Part shown: positions 10,501 through 17,731 of the stretch, piece by piece
Position numbering within the stretch: the first letter of the stretch is position 1
How the letters are laid out: each line of letters starts with the position of its first letter
Assembly: GCA_934462825.1 (NCBI GenBank)
Contig: CAKSIP010000002.1
Coordinates: forward strand, 1 to 64,000
DNA: 64,000 bases
Direction of reading: 5' to 3'
Origin: an uncultured Eubacteriales bacterium
GTDB taxonomy: Bacteria; Bacillota; Clostridia; Oscillospirales; CAG-272
Notes under the pieces: generated by a model
What the model saw: the letters and a program-made list of their open reading frames with translations, nothing else
Database searches by the model: none
What the model was told of the DNA's origin: nothing
Made by a program: the position numbers and the translations under genes

Positions 10501-11155
10501 AGCGGACGGCACCGTGGTGACCGACTACGCCCTGGGGCGCAACCAAAAGATCTTCTTTGACGTCGGCAACGGCGATTTGCTCGGCGTTGGCAGCACCTGG
10601 GTGCGGTTTTACGATATGGACGATCCCGCCACGGCCAACGGCGGCTATCAAAAGATCACCGATTTGCCGTATACCTTCAAGGCGTCCAACGTCCGGCTGA
10701 TCCTGCCGCAAAGCGACGGCGGCAACACCCTGGTGCCCGACGGCTCGCTGGGCGAGGGGGATTATACCGTCACCGTGACCGACTATCTGGTTACGGTCAA
10801 AAAGGCGGACGGCACCGAAGTCCGCTATATCCGCTCGACGGGCACTTCCTCCTTCAGCAATTTCTATTCCACCCTGCTTTGGGCCTCCTATGAAGGGCTG
10901 TGCGACATTCCCAAGGAGCAAATGGAAGCGTTCCGCAACTCGGACGACAGCGCCTGCCAGATGAAGCTGACCATTCACACCCGCACCGGCAGCACCTACG
11001 TCTACCGCACCTATCAATACAGCGAGCGCCGCTCCTATATCACGCTCAACGGCGACGGAGATTTCTTCGTTTTGCGCTCTTTCATTGATAAAATCGTCAA
11101 TTCGTCCCGCGCCGTTCTGCGCAACGAAAAAATTGACGCTACGGGCAAGTATTAA
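7526..11155 (+). CDS. Large DUF4340-like membrane-anchored protein of the Gld-type ABC cluster
   Basis: A 1209-residue protein with one N-terminal transmembrane helix (residues about 14-36) and a very long extracytoplasmic part rich in Tyr, Thr, Asp and Gly, apparently beta-rich. Clusters of GldA/F/G-type genes in Clostridia usually end with a DUF4340 protein; position, topology and overlap (ATGA with the preceding gene) fit that, although this one is about twice the common length. The C-terminal end (residues about 1120-1205) is again compact and Tyr/Arg-rich. No enzyme motif is visible. A scaffold or substrate-binding role for the ABC complex is inference. Confidence 0.7.
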   Translation: MTPVKTKKLRSSLARQTIALIVLGAVLLALVASLLVVNYVTSFRRFEDGGEVYYVRKQTDKEGKTSYILVDKQKNALDTTSDGYFITKTGNLVAINAKTGLPSLYARVETEGNEAVGINDRILIFPHTEKKNIQSLEVHNSNGTFSFYRMRIYEDVDKVTYMCMLHEGEYRLVAGDGTEYTRGADDLFTLKSGTKLAVDKNTGALHTAVYTDFDGANYYPRKNQDGEYRLYDAQGREVTETVEKTGTLTDKDGKPYEGTVYRYLVSAHGTLMQLDPTYGTLSVWSVQEYDAAHKSYYTFYFLYRNGDYVLCGADGKPIPYTAIDDEHYYRTTNNAYIAFNTDNGRYNVRVRKDYYLIPDVKGTYTFYHKGTPCATNGAGYVPMPDGTYIFFDSASGSFSTLSFTGTEYKETESKYLNATVNAKAQGDFVIAGNETVEYDPSLFAALMVSGGYTITAAGGKLAQPLRLSDGTVDFSAYGLCEATRTDATGKEYHYTPAYYILKDLSGNVHKITIGDKIVSGAGYYVKYSKSEADGSFTDRQAVYILLDNLNTGFTQSYATFEYHSISDTLLAPVERLVTPMAVYPTTTNDYFNVKDFTLMVYNEKKSRDNLLDDNPDNDSDYYDILVRFSYSDIEERRNTVYSSQPYIMSTCELLGYTLNSFSADTVLGALRDLKPTAVRKIGVSDADMAKFGLDVAQYVLYYKMASTGLDQILMISKQTPNNTYYVYSEHYDMIVEVEATALQFLSWKRTDWVASDLYDTSIGFCKDITVESGKYKAQFDIFMSHTLTTKIRTSGSSNFTQIVTCDSSRTNRSLNITANINANLSSQSSGSASLITVSFDTLKHYYNSVTGHGETLSEADQKALEAFRKTIYQHEENKDGSALSLHALSLSYQGGVVEVGVYFYYYSNGEIVAVAKVNDETPCQVFSLNAYMNYEKIMYADALSEAERQEAFNFYLSSKISANAQFDFEKILAKTSDGVSSIYTNNKIVRTEADGTVVTDYALGRNQKIFFDVGNGDLLGVGSTWVRFYDMDDPATANGGYQKITDLPYTFKASNVRLILPQSDGGNTLVPDGSLGEGDYTVTVTDYLVTVKKADGTEVRYIRSTGTSSFSNFYSTLLWASYEGLCDIPKEQMEAFRNSDDSACQMKLTIHTRTGSTYVYRTYQYSERRSYITLNGDGDFFVLRSFIDKIVNSSRAVLRNEKIDATGKY

Positions 11156-11400
11156 AAGGGCTTCGGCCTCCGCCCCCGCGGCGGGAGAGAAGCCTTGACA
11201 GAGGGAACCTTTGGCTCACCTTTGCCGGCGAATCGGCATATACTTTGCAAGGAAGCCTGATTCGTTTCGGCTTTGGCAAACAGAGAGACGTTCCTTTTCC
11301 CTGTGCCGAGGTTCGGCGGCCGCCTTCGGCCTCCGGATTTCGGCACAAAAATCATTCGCCCCCTTTGCAAATCTTGCAAATCTTGATTGGAGAACATAAG

Positions 11401-12318
11401 ATGGTACTTGAAACGAAGAAGGCAACGGTCGCATACCGCTGCCCCCACTGCGGGTGCGGCGTCATCAGCGTCGTAGACATTTTTTCGCTGTCGGCCGACA
11501 TGATAAAGCTCAAATGCTCGTGCGGGCAAAGCGAGCTTGAGGTCATCAATCGCCCGGACGGCAAGGTGCGGCTCAAGGTGCCGTGCATGCTTTGCTCGTC
11601 CGGCCACATGTACACCGTGAGCAAAAACCTCTTTTTCGGCCGCGATTTGTTTGTTTTGCCCTGCCCCTGCTCGGATATTAACATCTGCTTTATGGGGGAC
11701 GAGAACAAGGTCAAAGCCGAGCTGGCGCGCACGGAGCTGGAGCTTTTGCAGATTTTGGAGGACAACGGGATCGACAGCTTTGCCGCCCTGCACGGGGAGC
11801 CGGGCATGCTGACCGATCCGCAGATTTTGGAGATTGTGCTGTTCGTCATCCGCGATCTGGACGCCGAGGGGAAGATTTACTGCCGTTGCCGTCCTGCGCC
11901 CGGAAGCGAAAACACCGCCGAAGGCGAAAGCACCGCCGAGGGCGGTGAAAACACCGACAATGCGCACGCCGAAGGGGAGAACGCCCGCGAGGGCGGTGAA
12001 AGCGGCGAAGCTTCCTCCGAAAACGGTGGTGCCGACAACCACGCCGAAGGGGAAATCGCCCACGAAAGCGAAGGCAGTGCCGAGGGCGGCGAAAGCGGCG
12101 ACCACGCGCACGCCAAAGGGGAGAACGCCGCCGAAGGCAGTGCCGAGGGCGGCGAAAGCGGCGACCACGCGCACGCCGAAGGAAACTACGACGTTGAGAT
12201 CACAGAAGACGGAATTTTCGTCCGCTGTACGCGCTGCGGCGCGTCCCGGCTGATCCCCACGGACAGCCTTTTGGCCGCGCACGCCTTTCTCAATACCGAC
12301 GCGCTGTATTTGGAATAA
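11401..12318 (+). CDS. Cys-rich protein with acidic/His repeat linker, function unknown
   Basis: The start ATG 11401 follows GGAGAA at a good distance; an open frame extends upstream but lacks a ribosome binding site. The N-terminal 120 residues carry paired cysteines (CPHCGCG, CSCG, CMLCSSGH, CPCS), suggesting one or two zinc-ribbon-like folds. A helical segment (about 100-150) is followed by about 90 residues of Glu/Gly/Ala/Asn linker with recurring HAEGE, NTAEG and DHAHA units. The DNA here is a tandem repeat, including a 63-bp duplication at 12072-12185. A final 45-residue domain has CTRCGASR. The His/Asp/Glu linker could bind metal. It is separated from the ABC cluster by 245 bp and ends before two terminators. 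Confidence 0.65.
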   Translation: MVLETKKATVAYRCPHCGCGVISVVDIFSLSADMIKLKCSCGQSELEVINRPDGKVRLKVPCMLCSSGHMYTVSKNLFFGRDLFVLPCPCSDINICFMGDENKVKAELARTELELLQILEDNGIDSFAALHGEPGMLTDPQILEIVLFVIRDLDAEGKIYCRCRPAPGSENTAEGESTAEGGENTDNAHAEGENAREGGESGEASSENGGADNHAEGEIAHESEGSAEGGESGDHAHAKGENAAEGSAEGGESGDHAHAEGNYDVEITEDGIFVRCTRCGASRLIPTDSLLAAHAFLNTDALYLE

Positions 12319-12437
12319 CCCGAAAAGGGAAGGCGCCCGGCTGGGGCGAAAACCTCTGCACGAGACACGTGCAAAGCGAAAGGCGCCAACACGCCTTCGC
12401 GCACGCGGAAACACATAAATCTTGCAAAAACAAAAGT

Positions 12438-12468
12438 CCGGTGGGTTTCGATTCCCACCGGTGTTTTT
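12438..12468 (+). terminator. Terminator after the Cys-rich protein gene
   Basis: CCGGTGGG, 8-nt loop, CCCACCGG, then TGTTTTT. Confidence 0.8.
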
Positions 12469-12470
12469 AA

Positions 12471-12509
12471 CCGAGGGGGTAAAACAAATGTTTTACCCCC
12501 TCGGTTTTA
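12471..12509. terminator. Strong bidirectional terminator between converging genes
   Basis: A perfect 15-bp stem (CCGAGGGGGTAAAAC and its complement) with a 4-nt loop has an A-flank on one side and a TTTTA flank on the other. It serves the + gene ending at 12318 and the - gene ending at 12543. Confidence 0.85.
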
Positions 12510-12542
12510 TAAAAGCGGCTCCGCCCGCGGCTCCGCCGCCTT

Positions 12543-13703
12543 TTAGCTTTCGGATTCGGCAACCTCCGTAAAGGTCTGCCACGATACGACCTGCTCGTAA
12601 ATTTTGGAGTAGGCAAACATCTCGGACAGCTCTTTTTTCTCGTACCGCTCCAAAATTTCCTTCTCGGTCTTGCCCGACGATTGGACGAAGTCCTTCAGCA
12701 TCTGCTCATACGTCGCGTCGTCCAGCACAAAATTCTCGGCCTTGATGACCGAATACACGATCATATCCGTCCGCACGTTGTCATGGGCGCGGGTGGCCAG
12801 CGCGTCATCGGTCAGCCCCGCATAGCTGAGCAGCGTTTCATACGACACGCCGTAGGCCTTGGCGTACAGGGTGTAGTACGCCACGTCGTACTCGTAATAG
12901 CTTTTCACAAGATCCTTCGGCAGGCCGATTTCCGTTGCGCCGGAGAAAATTTTCGACCATACCATGTCCACTTTGGCTTCGTCGTAAGCCTTTTTGACCG
13001 CTTCCTCCAGCTGGGTGCGACGGTCGGCAAGGATCGCCTCTGCCGTCGTGAATTTTCCCTCGGAAAATCCGCCGGCCAGGTCGTCGGTCAGCGTGGACGG
13101 CTGGTAGATATATTCCACCGTCACCATAAAGGTCACGGGCTTTCCGGCCAAATTGTCGTGGTACTTCTCCGGGAAGGTCAGCTCCAGCGCCTTTTCAACG
13201 CCCGGCATCATGCCGACAATCCCATCGGCAAAGCCCTCAATGAAGCCGCCGCCGTTGTAAATGGTAAAGAGATCCTTTTTCCCGGTGCCGCCTTCAAATT
13301 CCTTGCCCTCCATCAGTCCCTTGTAGGAAATGGAAACAACGTCGTTTTTGGTCACGGCACGGTCGGTCACTTTGGTATAATATTTCTTGGAAATCAACTC
13401 GTTGTTGATCTGATTCAGCACGTCCTGATCGGTGACCTTTTTCATGGGCGGGATCTCAAACGTAAGCCCCTTGTATTGGCCGAGGGTAATGTATTGCGTC
13501 AAATCGGTTCCCATAAAGTCAAAGGAGGGCGCGTCGGGCATCTTAAATTCGCTTTCGGTCGCGGCGGGCGTCGAGGACGCGGACGGCGACGGGGTGGGGT
13601 CCGACGGTTCTTCTTTTTTACAGCCGACGCTTGTCAGCAGCAGTGCAAGGGTGAGCGCACCGAGCAACAGCGCCGATATAAATGTACGGCTCCTGTTTTT
13701 CAT
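12543..13703 (-). CDS. Exported trigger-factor-like peptidyl-prolyl isomerase lipoprotein
   Basis: The signal peptide ends in a lipobox-like LTSVGC, followed by a Pro/Ser/Thr linker. Residues about 95-200 match the FKBP-type isomerase domain of trigger factor: TKNDVVSISYKG, a GGGFIEGFADGIVGM element and LAGKPVTF. The remaining 180 residues are helical and resemble the trigger factor C-terminal chaperone domain. The ribosome-binding N-terminal domain of trigger factor is absent and replaced by the lipoprotein signal, so this is a surface-anchored foldase, not cytoplasmic Tig. It probably helps fold secreted proteins, perhaps the large surface proteins of this genome (inference). Confidence 0.85.
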   Translation of the reverse strand: MKNRSRTFISALLLGALTLALLLTSVGCKKEEPSDPTPSPSASSTPAATESEFKMPDAPSFDFMGTDLTQYITLGQYKGLTFEIPPMKKVTDQDVLNQINNELISKKYYTKVTDRAVTKNDVVSISYKGLMEGKEFEGGTGKKDLFTIYNGGGFIEGFADGIVGMMPGVEKALELTFPEKYHDNLAGKPVTFMVTVEYIYQPSTLTDDLAGGFSEGKFTTAEAILADRRTQLEEAVKKAYDEAKVDMVWSKIFSGATEIGLPKDLVKSYYEYDVAYYTLYAKAYGVSYETLLSYAGLTDDALATRAHDNVRTDMIVYSVIKAENFVLDDATYEQMLKDFVQSSGKTEKEILERYEKKELSEMFAYSKIYEQVVSWQTFTEVAESES

Positions 13704-13928
13704 TTGCTTTTTCCATTTCTATTCTGTATTTTTGTTGGCTTTTTTATTTTTCGTTGTTTGGGTTGGTTTTGCGTCGTTTTTCGTGGTTTTGCATTGCGCG
13801 TTGCATAGGTTTGCGTTGCATGGCTTTCTGCACGAGTTTTTTCGAGGGGGCGCCGCCCGGCGGGGAAAATCACCGCGGGAACATTGCGCCGACCGAAAGC
13901 CGCCCGGTGAGGGAAAAACAATTTTGTG

Positions 13929-13979
13929 AAAAAGCCCCGGAACGGCAACGGTAAAAACACGCGCAGTCCGGAGCTTTTT
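13929..13979. terminator. Bidirectional terminator downstream of rpmF
   Basis: AAAAAGC-CCGGA pairs with TCCGG-GCTTTTT across a roughly 25-nt loop, so it can act in both directions. It lies beyond the 3' end of rpmF on the - strand. The gap 13704-14015 otherwise contains only T/G-rich low-complexity sequence around 13720-13830 and no gene. Confidence 0.6.
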
Positions 13980-14015
13980 CAGAGCGTTCCACTCTTACAA
14001 ATATTTACTTGCAAA

Positions 14016-14210
14016 TTATTTGTTTTTCTCGTCGCTGATTTTAACGACTTCCTTACCACCGTAAAAACCGCAGGCTTTGCATACGCGGTGCGAAAGAACA
14101 TATTCTCCGCATTTCGGACACTTCACCATGCCGGGGAGGAGCAGTTTCCATGTGCTGGAACGTCTCTTGTCTCTGCGTGCTTTGGATACCTTTCTCTTCG
14201 GTACTGCCAT
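14016..14210 (-). CDS. rpmF: 50S ribosomal protein L32
   Basis: The 64-residue protein starts MAVPKRKVSKARRDKRRS, the universal L32 N-terminus. It has the CPKCG and CKACG zinc-binding pairs of the zinc-containing (C+) form. A clean GGAGG site precedes the ATG. It lies downstream of yceD as in most bacteria, although 203 bp with a tandem repeat separate them. No plsX follows, unlike the classical rpmF-plsX order. Confidence 0.97.
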   Translation of the reverse strand: MAVPKRKVSKARRDKRRSSTWKLLLPGMVKCPKCGEYVLSHRVCKACGFYGGKEVVKISDEKNK

Positions 14211-14310
14211 AATTACACCTCCTTAAGATATGCGCCGGAGCGCACAGCTTTTTCTATGTTTTATTTTTCTTTTTCTTTTTCTTTTTTAACGGAACGCGAA
14301 CGCGTTTTCT

Positions 14311-14415
14311 GCGTTAGGCGTTAGGCGTTAGGCGTTGGGCGTTTTTGCTTCACGCTTTCACGTTTGCGCCTTTGCACTTTCGCGCTCAGCGATCAGCGAT
14401 CAGCGCTCAGCGCTC
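14311..14415. repeat. Two short tandem repeats between yceD and rpmF
   Basis: A 7-bp unit GCGTTAG repeats about 4 times at 14311-14341, and an 8-bp unit (GCGATCA/GCGCTCA) about 4 times at 14382-14415. The second runs into the yceD stop codon (complement of TCA, 14414-14416), so the repeat supplied or preserved the gene's end. Confidence 0.8.
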
Positions 14416-14938
14416 AACCGTCGTCCTTTTCCGCATCGGGGAAGGAATACTCCTTCAACACCGCCAGCCGCGGATCCATTTCCTTGGTCGCACAGCCGCA
14501 AGCGCCTTCCCGGCGGGGTTTGCCGCACTTCGGGCACAGGCCCTCGCACGTCTCGGAGCAGAGGATCTTCGTCGGAAAGCGAAGCACCATTTCCTCCAGA
14601 ATTTGGTCGTCTACCGAAAGCCGGCCGTCTTCCATCAGGGCATACTCGCCATCGTCTTCTTCAATGGCCTCGGCGCTCAGCGTTTTCCGATCCGCCACCG
14701 TTCGCTCAAAATCCATGGCAAACTGTCCCTCCACGGGCGCAAGGCAACGGGCGCACTCGGCGCGATACGTCACCGACGCCGAAAGCGTCAGGCGGATATA
14801 TCCGGCCGAATCCACGACCTCGCCGCGGATTTCCGCGTTTCCGAAGGCTACGCCGGGCATTGGCTCGGGCGTCAGATCATAGGAAATGGCGATCCGGTTT
14901 GTTTCCCCCCGAAGCATTGGTCGTAAATCGAGAGTCAC
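14414..14938 (-). CDS. yceD: YceD/DUF177 family protein
   Basis: A 174-residue protein with the DUF177 arrangement: a CARC pair in the middle (ECARCLAPVEG) and a second Cys cluster near the end (CPKCGKPRREGACGC). YceD proteins are linked to 23S rRNA and L32 accumulation and are nearly always encoded just before rpmF, as here. Start choice: GTG 14947 lies inside the AAAGGAGG ribosome binding site, whereas GTG 14938 sits 8 nt after it, so 14938 is preferred (protein begins MTLDLRPML). A consensus promoter lies about 90 bp upstream. Confidence 0.9.
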   Translation of the reverse strand: MTLDLRPMLRGETNRIAISYDLTPEPMPGVAFGNAEIRGEVVDSAGYIRLTLSASVTYRAECARCLAPVEGQFAMDFERTVADRKTLSAEAIEEDDGEYALMEDGRLSVDDQILEEMVLRFPTKILCSETCEGLCPKCGKPRREGACGCATKEMDPRLAVLKEYSFPDAEKDDG

Positions 14939-15025
14939 TGCCGGCACCTCCTTTGAAAATCAAATCGCAAGCCTCGCCGCGGCAAAATGCGGGCATAGAG
15001 CGTCGTCAAAAAAGCGACAGTATCT

Positions 15026-15054
15026 ATTATAATAGGAAAAACGGTTTTTGTCAA
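15026..15054 (-). promoter_or_regulatory. Sigma-A promoter of the yceD-rpmF operon
   Basis: Read on the - strand: TTGACA (15054-15049), 17-bp spacer, TATAAT (15031-15026). Both hexamers are perfect, as expected for a ribosomal-protein operon. Confidence 0.9.
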
Positions 15055-15107
15055 GGGTTTTTTCGGTTTTCGGGGATAAATTTAAAAAAAGTTATCATTT
15101 GCCGTTT

Positions 15108-15854
15108 TCACCGTTTGCTTGCCTTTTTTTCCTCGGAAGCCGCCGTCAAAGCCGCCTTGCAGCAGGCCGAATCGGCACGCCGATAGACGCGTTCAATCTC
15201 GCCGATATACATCCGATGAAAATCCTTGGTCGGATAGTTGGACAGCAGCGTGCGGTCGAAAAAGCGGTCCTCCTTCAGATCGTCCGCGTAAAGCTTGCGG
15301 CAGAGCAGCACCGTGTCGGCCTCCGCCACGTACGGCGTCTGCTTCTCCGAACGGCCGACGGTCAGCCCCGCCACCGTCATTTTGTCCTCGTCGCGGCCAC
15401 TCGTGCGGCCGAAATAGCGGAGCGGTTCGCGGAACGCCTCGCTGTCAAAAAAATTCAGCGAAAAGCGATCCCCCTGCTCGGCCAGCCCGAAGGAATAGCG
15501 CTGCGGCCGGATAAAAACGGCGCAGACCGGCTTGTTCCAAAGCACCCCCATGCCGCCCCAGCTGGCCGTCATGGCGTTGGCATGGGCGGCTGCCTTCGTG
15601 TCGGGGTTTGGATCGTTCGTGCAAATCAGCATCCATTTCCGTCCGATTTCGTCAAAAACATTGGGAAGCTGTTCCGGCGGCACGGCCACCATCGCGCTGT
15701 CCGGCGCAAGACACCGATCCTTGCCGGCGCCGGCGGCCGATGCGGCTTGTTTCTCCGCTTTTTGGGGTTCGTTTCCGGGTTTCTTTTCGGTTTCGGCTTC
15801 GGCTTTCTTTTCGATTTCGGTTTTGATTTCGTTTTCGTTTTCGTTTTGCTCCAT
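15108..15854 (-). CDS. Flavin reductase-like FMN-binding protein
   Basis: After a 50-residue Glu/Lys/Asn/Ala-rich low-complexity N-terminus, the protein shows the flavoredoxin/flavin reductase pattern: NAMTASWGGMGVLWNKPVCAV, the family's N-x-M-T-x-x-W element, then IRPQRYS, FSLNFF and SNYPTKDFHRMYIGEIE. Such proteins bind FMN and reduce flavins or use it in redox reactions; here the substrate is unknown. ATG 15854 follows GGAG at a good spacing; the frame is open further upstream but lacks a ribosome binding site there. A tandem repeat region lies upstream. Confidence 0.8.
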   Translation of the reverse strand: MEQNENENEIKTEIEKKAEAETEKKPGNEPQKAEKQAASAAGAGKDRCLAPDSAMVAVPPEQLPNVFDEIGRKWMLICTNDPNPDTKAAAHANAMTASWGGMGVLWNKPVCAVFIRPQRYSFGLAEQGDRFSLNFFDSEAFREPLRYFGRTSGRDEDKMTVAGLTVGRSEKQTPYVAEADTVLLCRKLYADDLKEDRFFDRTLLSNYPTKDFHRMYIGEIERVYRRADSACCKAALTAASEEKKASKR

Positions 15855-15958
15855 CGTTTCTCCTTTCCGCCGCCCCGCCACCGACGGCGCGGCCGTTTCA
15901 AACGCAGTTTCGCAGTTTCGCAATTTCTCCGTTCCATTCTATGCCGGGCGCCCCCCAT

Positions 15959-16097
15959 GCGTGCGCTTTTGAGCAGGGGATTCCCCGGCACGTGCGCTTT
16001 TGAGCAGGGGAATCCTCGGTGCGTGCGCTTTTGAACAGGAAAGCCTTCCGTGCAGCCACTTTGGGGCAAGAACGCCCCATGCGTGCGCTTTGATTAC
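15959..16097. repeat. Degenerate 30-bp tandem repeat
   Basis: Units start at 15959, 15991, 16021, 16051 and 16081, with consensus GCGTGCGCTTTTGAGCAGG followed by a variable 11-nt part. Because the unit is 30 bp it stays in frame on both strands, so long open frames here are repeat artefacts. It fills the gap between the reductase gene and the 3' end of the membrane protein gene. Confidence 0.85.
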
Positions 16098-16101
16098 AAA
16101 A

Positions 16102-16905
16102 TTACTCCGCGCGGTCGGCCGGGTTCGGCGTGTCCGCTTCGGGTGCCGGTTTCGATTCAGGTTCCGCTTCGGGGGTAGATTTCGGTTCGGTCGCCGTGTC
16201 GCATGCCGCTTGCGTTCCGTTGGCCGATTCCGTTCCGTTGGCTGATTCCGTCGGCATTTGCGGGGTTATGAGCGGCTTTTTGGCCTCTCTGCGCCCGCTG
16301 CCGGGCAGGTGAAACCGCTTGTGCCGCTTGCGAAGATAGAGCGAAATCAACTGCGTCAGCGCCAAATCATAGAGAACAAAGGTCACGTTGGCCATGCCCC
16401 ACAGCGCCAAAAGCAAAAGCTTGTCCGACGGGGGCAACAAAAGCACGTACCGCGCCAGCAAAAAGAGGGCGATGATCGCCGCGTTCCCGATGCACAGCTT
16501 TAACGCAAAAATGCCGACCGCGCGCAGTCGGCGCACGTGCTTTGCCTTTTTGGCGTCTGCGGGTTCCGTCCCGCGCTTCGCAAGGCGCTCCAGCCGCTCT
16601 TTTACCATCGGGTAATAGCCGATCAGCAGCAGGTACACCGCCGGGGTGAACTTTTCGGGCAAGAGCAACAGCGCGGCCAGCCCCGTCCCGGCGTAAAGCA
16701 TAAAGGCATAGCCGGGGCCGTAATCCACCACGGCCATCACGCAAAGCAGGGAAGCCCCAGCGGCCATGATGATGTTCAGCGTGTCAATCAGCGAGCCGAT
16801 GTAAAGAAAGATCACACCGAGTGCGATCATCATGCCCGAGGCGGCAATGCGCGTGGTGCGCTGTCGGTTTTGTTCTCTTGCGGCGCGAGTATTTTTCGAT
16901 TTCAC
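16102..16905 (-). CDS. Multi-spanning membrane protein, uncharacterised Clostridia family
   Basis: A 267-residue protein: a basic N-terminus, then about six hydrophobic helices between residues 20 and 185 (e.g. MMIALGVIFLYIG, ASLLCVMAVVDYGPGYAF). A hydrophilic tail follows with repeated ESANGTE and EPESKP-like units. The helix pattern resembles small S-component-like membrane proteins of Clostridia, but I see no motif that fixes a substrate. It starts at GTG with only a weak ribosome binding site. Its position downstream of the J-domain and DUF5685 genes on the same strand suggests one transcription unit. Confidence 0.6.
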   Translation of the reverse strand: MKSKNTRAAREQNRQRTTRIAASGMMIALGVIFLYIGSLIDTLNIIMAAGASLLCVMAVVDYGPGYAFMLYAGTGLAALLLLPEKFTPAVYLLLIGYYPMVKERLERLAKRGTEPADAKKAKHVRRLRAVGIFALKLCIGNAAIIALFLLARYVLLLPPSDKLLLLALWGMANVTFVLYDLALTQLISLYLRKRHKRFHLPGSGRREAKKPLITPQMPTESANGTESANGTQAACDTATEPKSTPEAEPESKPAPEADTPNPADRAE

Positions 16906-17086
16906 TGTCTTTGTCTCTCTTTCTCTTTCTTGTCATTTTTCAGGGGGGTTATGGGATTTTTTATTCGTTCGTGCGCAAATGCGGTTGCGCTTGCGTTTTC
17001 GCACTTTCTCTCTTTCGCGCTTCCGTTCGTGGTTTCTTGTACGCAACCGCGGTCACGCGGCCGCGCTTTCGCGTTTGCGCCTGCGC

Positions 17087-17707
17087 TCATCGGCCGCCCA
17101 GACATTGGCAACAGCAGTTGGCGCACATCAGCGTGGAGCAAAGATCGCAAATCGAGCAGGCACTGCCCGACGTGGTGGAATAGCCGGAATCAAAGCCGTC
17201 GGTGCGCTCCTTGAGCGCGTCCCGCGCGCGGGCATATTCCTCGTTCTGCGGATTTTGTCGGCAGGCCGTTTCAAAATAGCGCTGTGCGTCCACAAAATAG
17301 CCGTGGCGAATCAGAATACAGCCGTACAGGAAGTTCCACTCGGCCGAACGATCCGCCTCGGGGATCGTAAACAGCAGCGCCTGCGCGTCCGCCGTGCGGC
17401 CGAGATTGATCAGACGGCGCGTTTGCATGTAGATGTCGCCGGGCGAGGCGCCGTCCGCGCGGAAATCGCTTCCGTAGGGGGCGCCGCGGCCGGACGAGCT
17501 TCCCGCCTGCCCGCGCCCGGAGCGCCGTTGCTGGATTTCCTCATAGGCGGCATTGATCTCTTTCATTTTTTCGTTGGCCAAATCGGCAAGATCCGTGTCC
17601 GCGTATTTGTCCGGGTGGTACTTCCGCACCAGCGCGCGGTAGGCCGTTTTCACTTCCTCATCCGTCGCCGTGGGGGGGACGCCGAGAACCTTGTAGGGAT
17701 CGTTCAT
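17087..17707 (-). CDS. J-domain protein with TPR-like region and Cys-rich tail
   Basis: Residues 1-62 form a J domain with the HPD tripeptide (KYHPDKY) that stimulates DnaK ATPase. A Gly/Ser/Arg linker follows (65-90), then a helical TPR-like segment (100-170: AQALLFTIPEADRSAEW, AQRYFETACRQNPQN). The end is Cys-rich (CSICDLCSTLMCANCCCQC), so it is not canonical DnaJ, which has a central CxxCxGxG domain. Only 24 bp separate it from the DUF5685 gene upstream; a DUF5685/J-domain pair is a recurrent Clostridia arrangement (from memory), pointing to a dedicated chaperone partner. Confidence 0.88.
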   Translation of the reverse strand: MNDPYKVLGVPPTATDEEVKTAYRALVRKYHPDKYADTDLADLANEKMKEINAAYEEIQQRRSGRGQAGSSSGRGAPYGSDFRADGASPGDIYMQTRRLINLGRTADAQALLFTIPEADRSAEWNFLYGCILIRHGYFVDAQRYFETACRQNPQNEEYARARDALKERTDGFDSGYSTTSGSACSICDLCSTLMCANCCCQCLGGR

Positions 17708-17731
17708 GGTTCGGTTTTCTGCCTTTCTATC

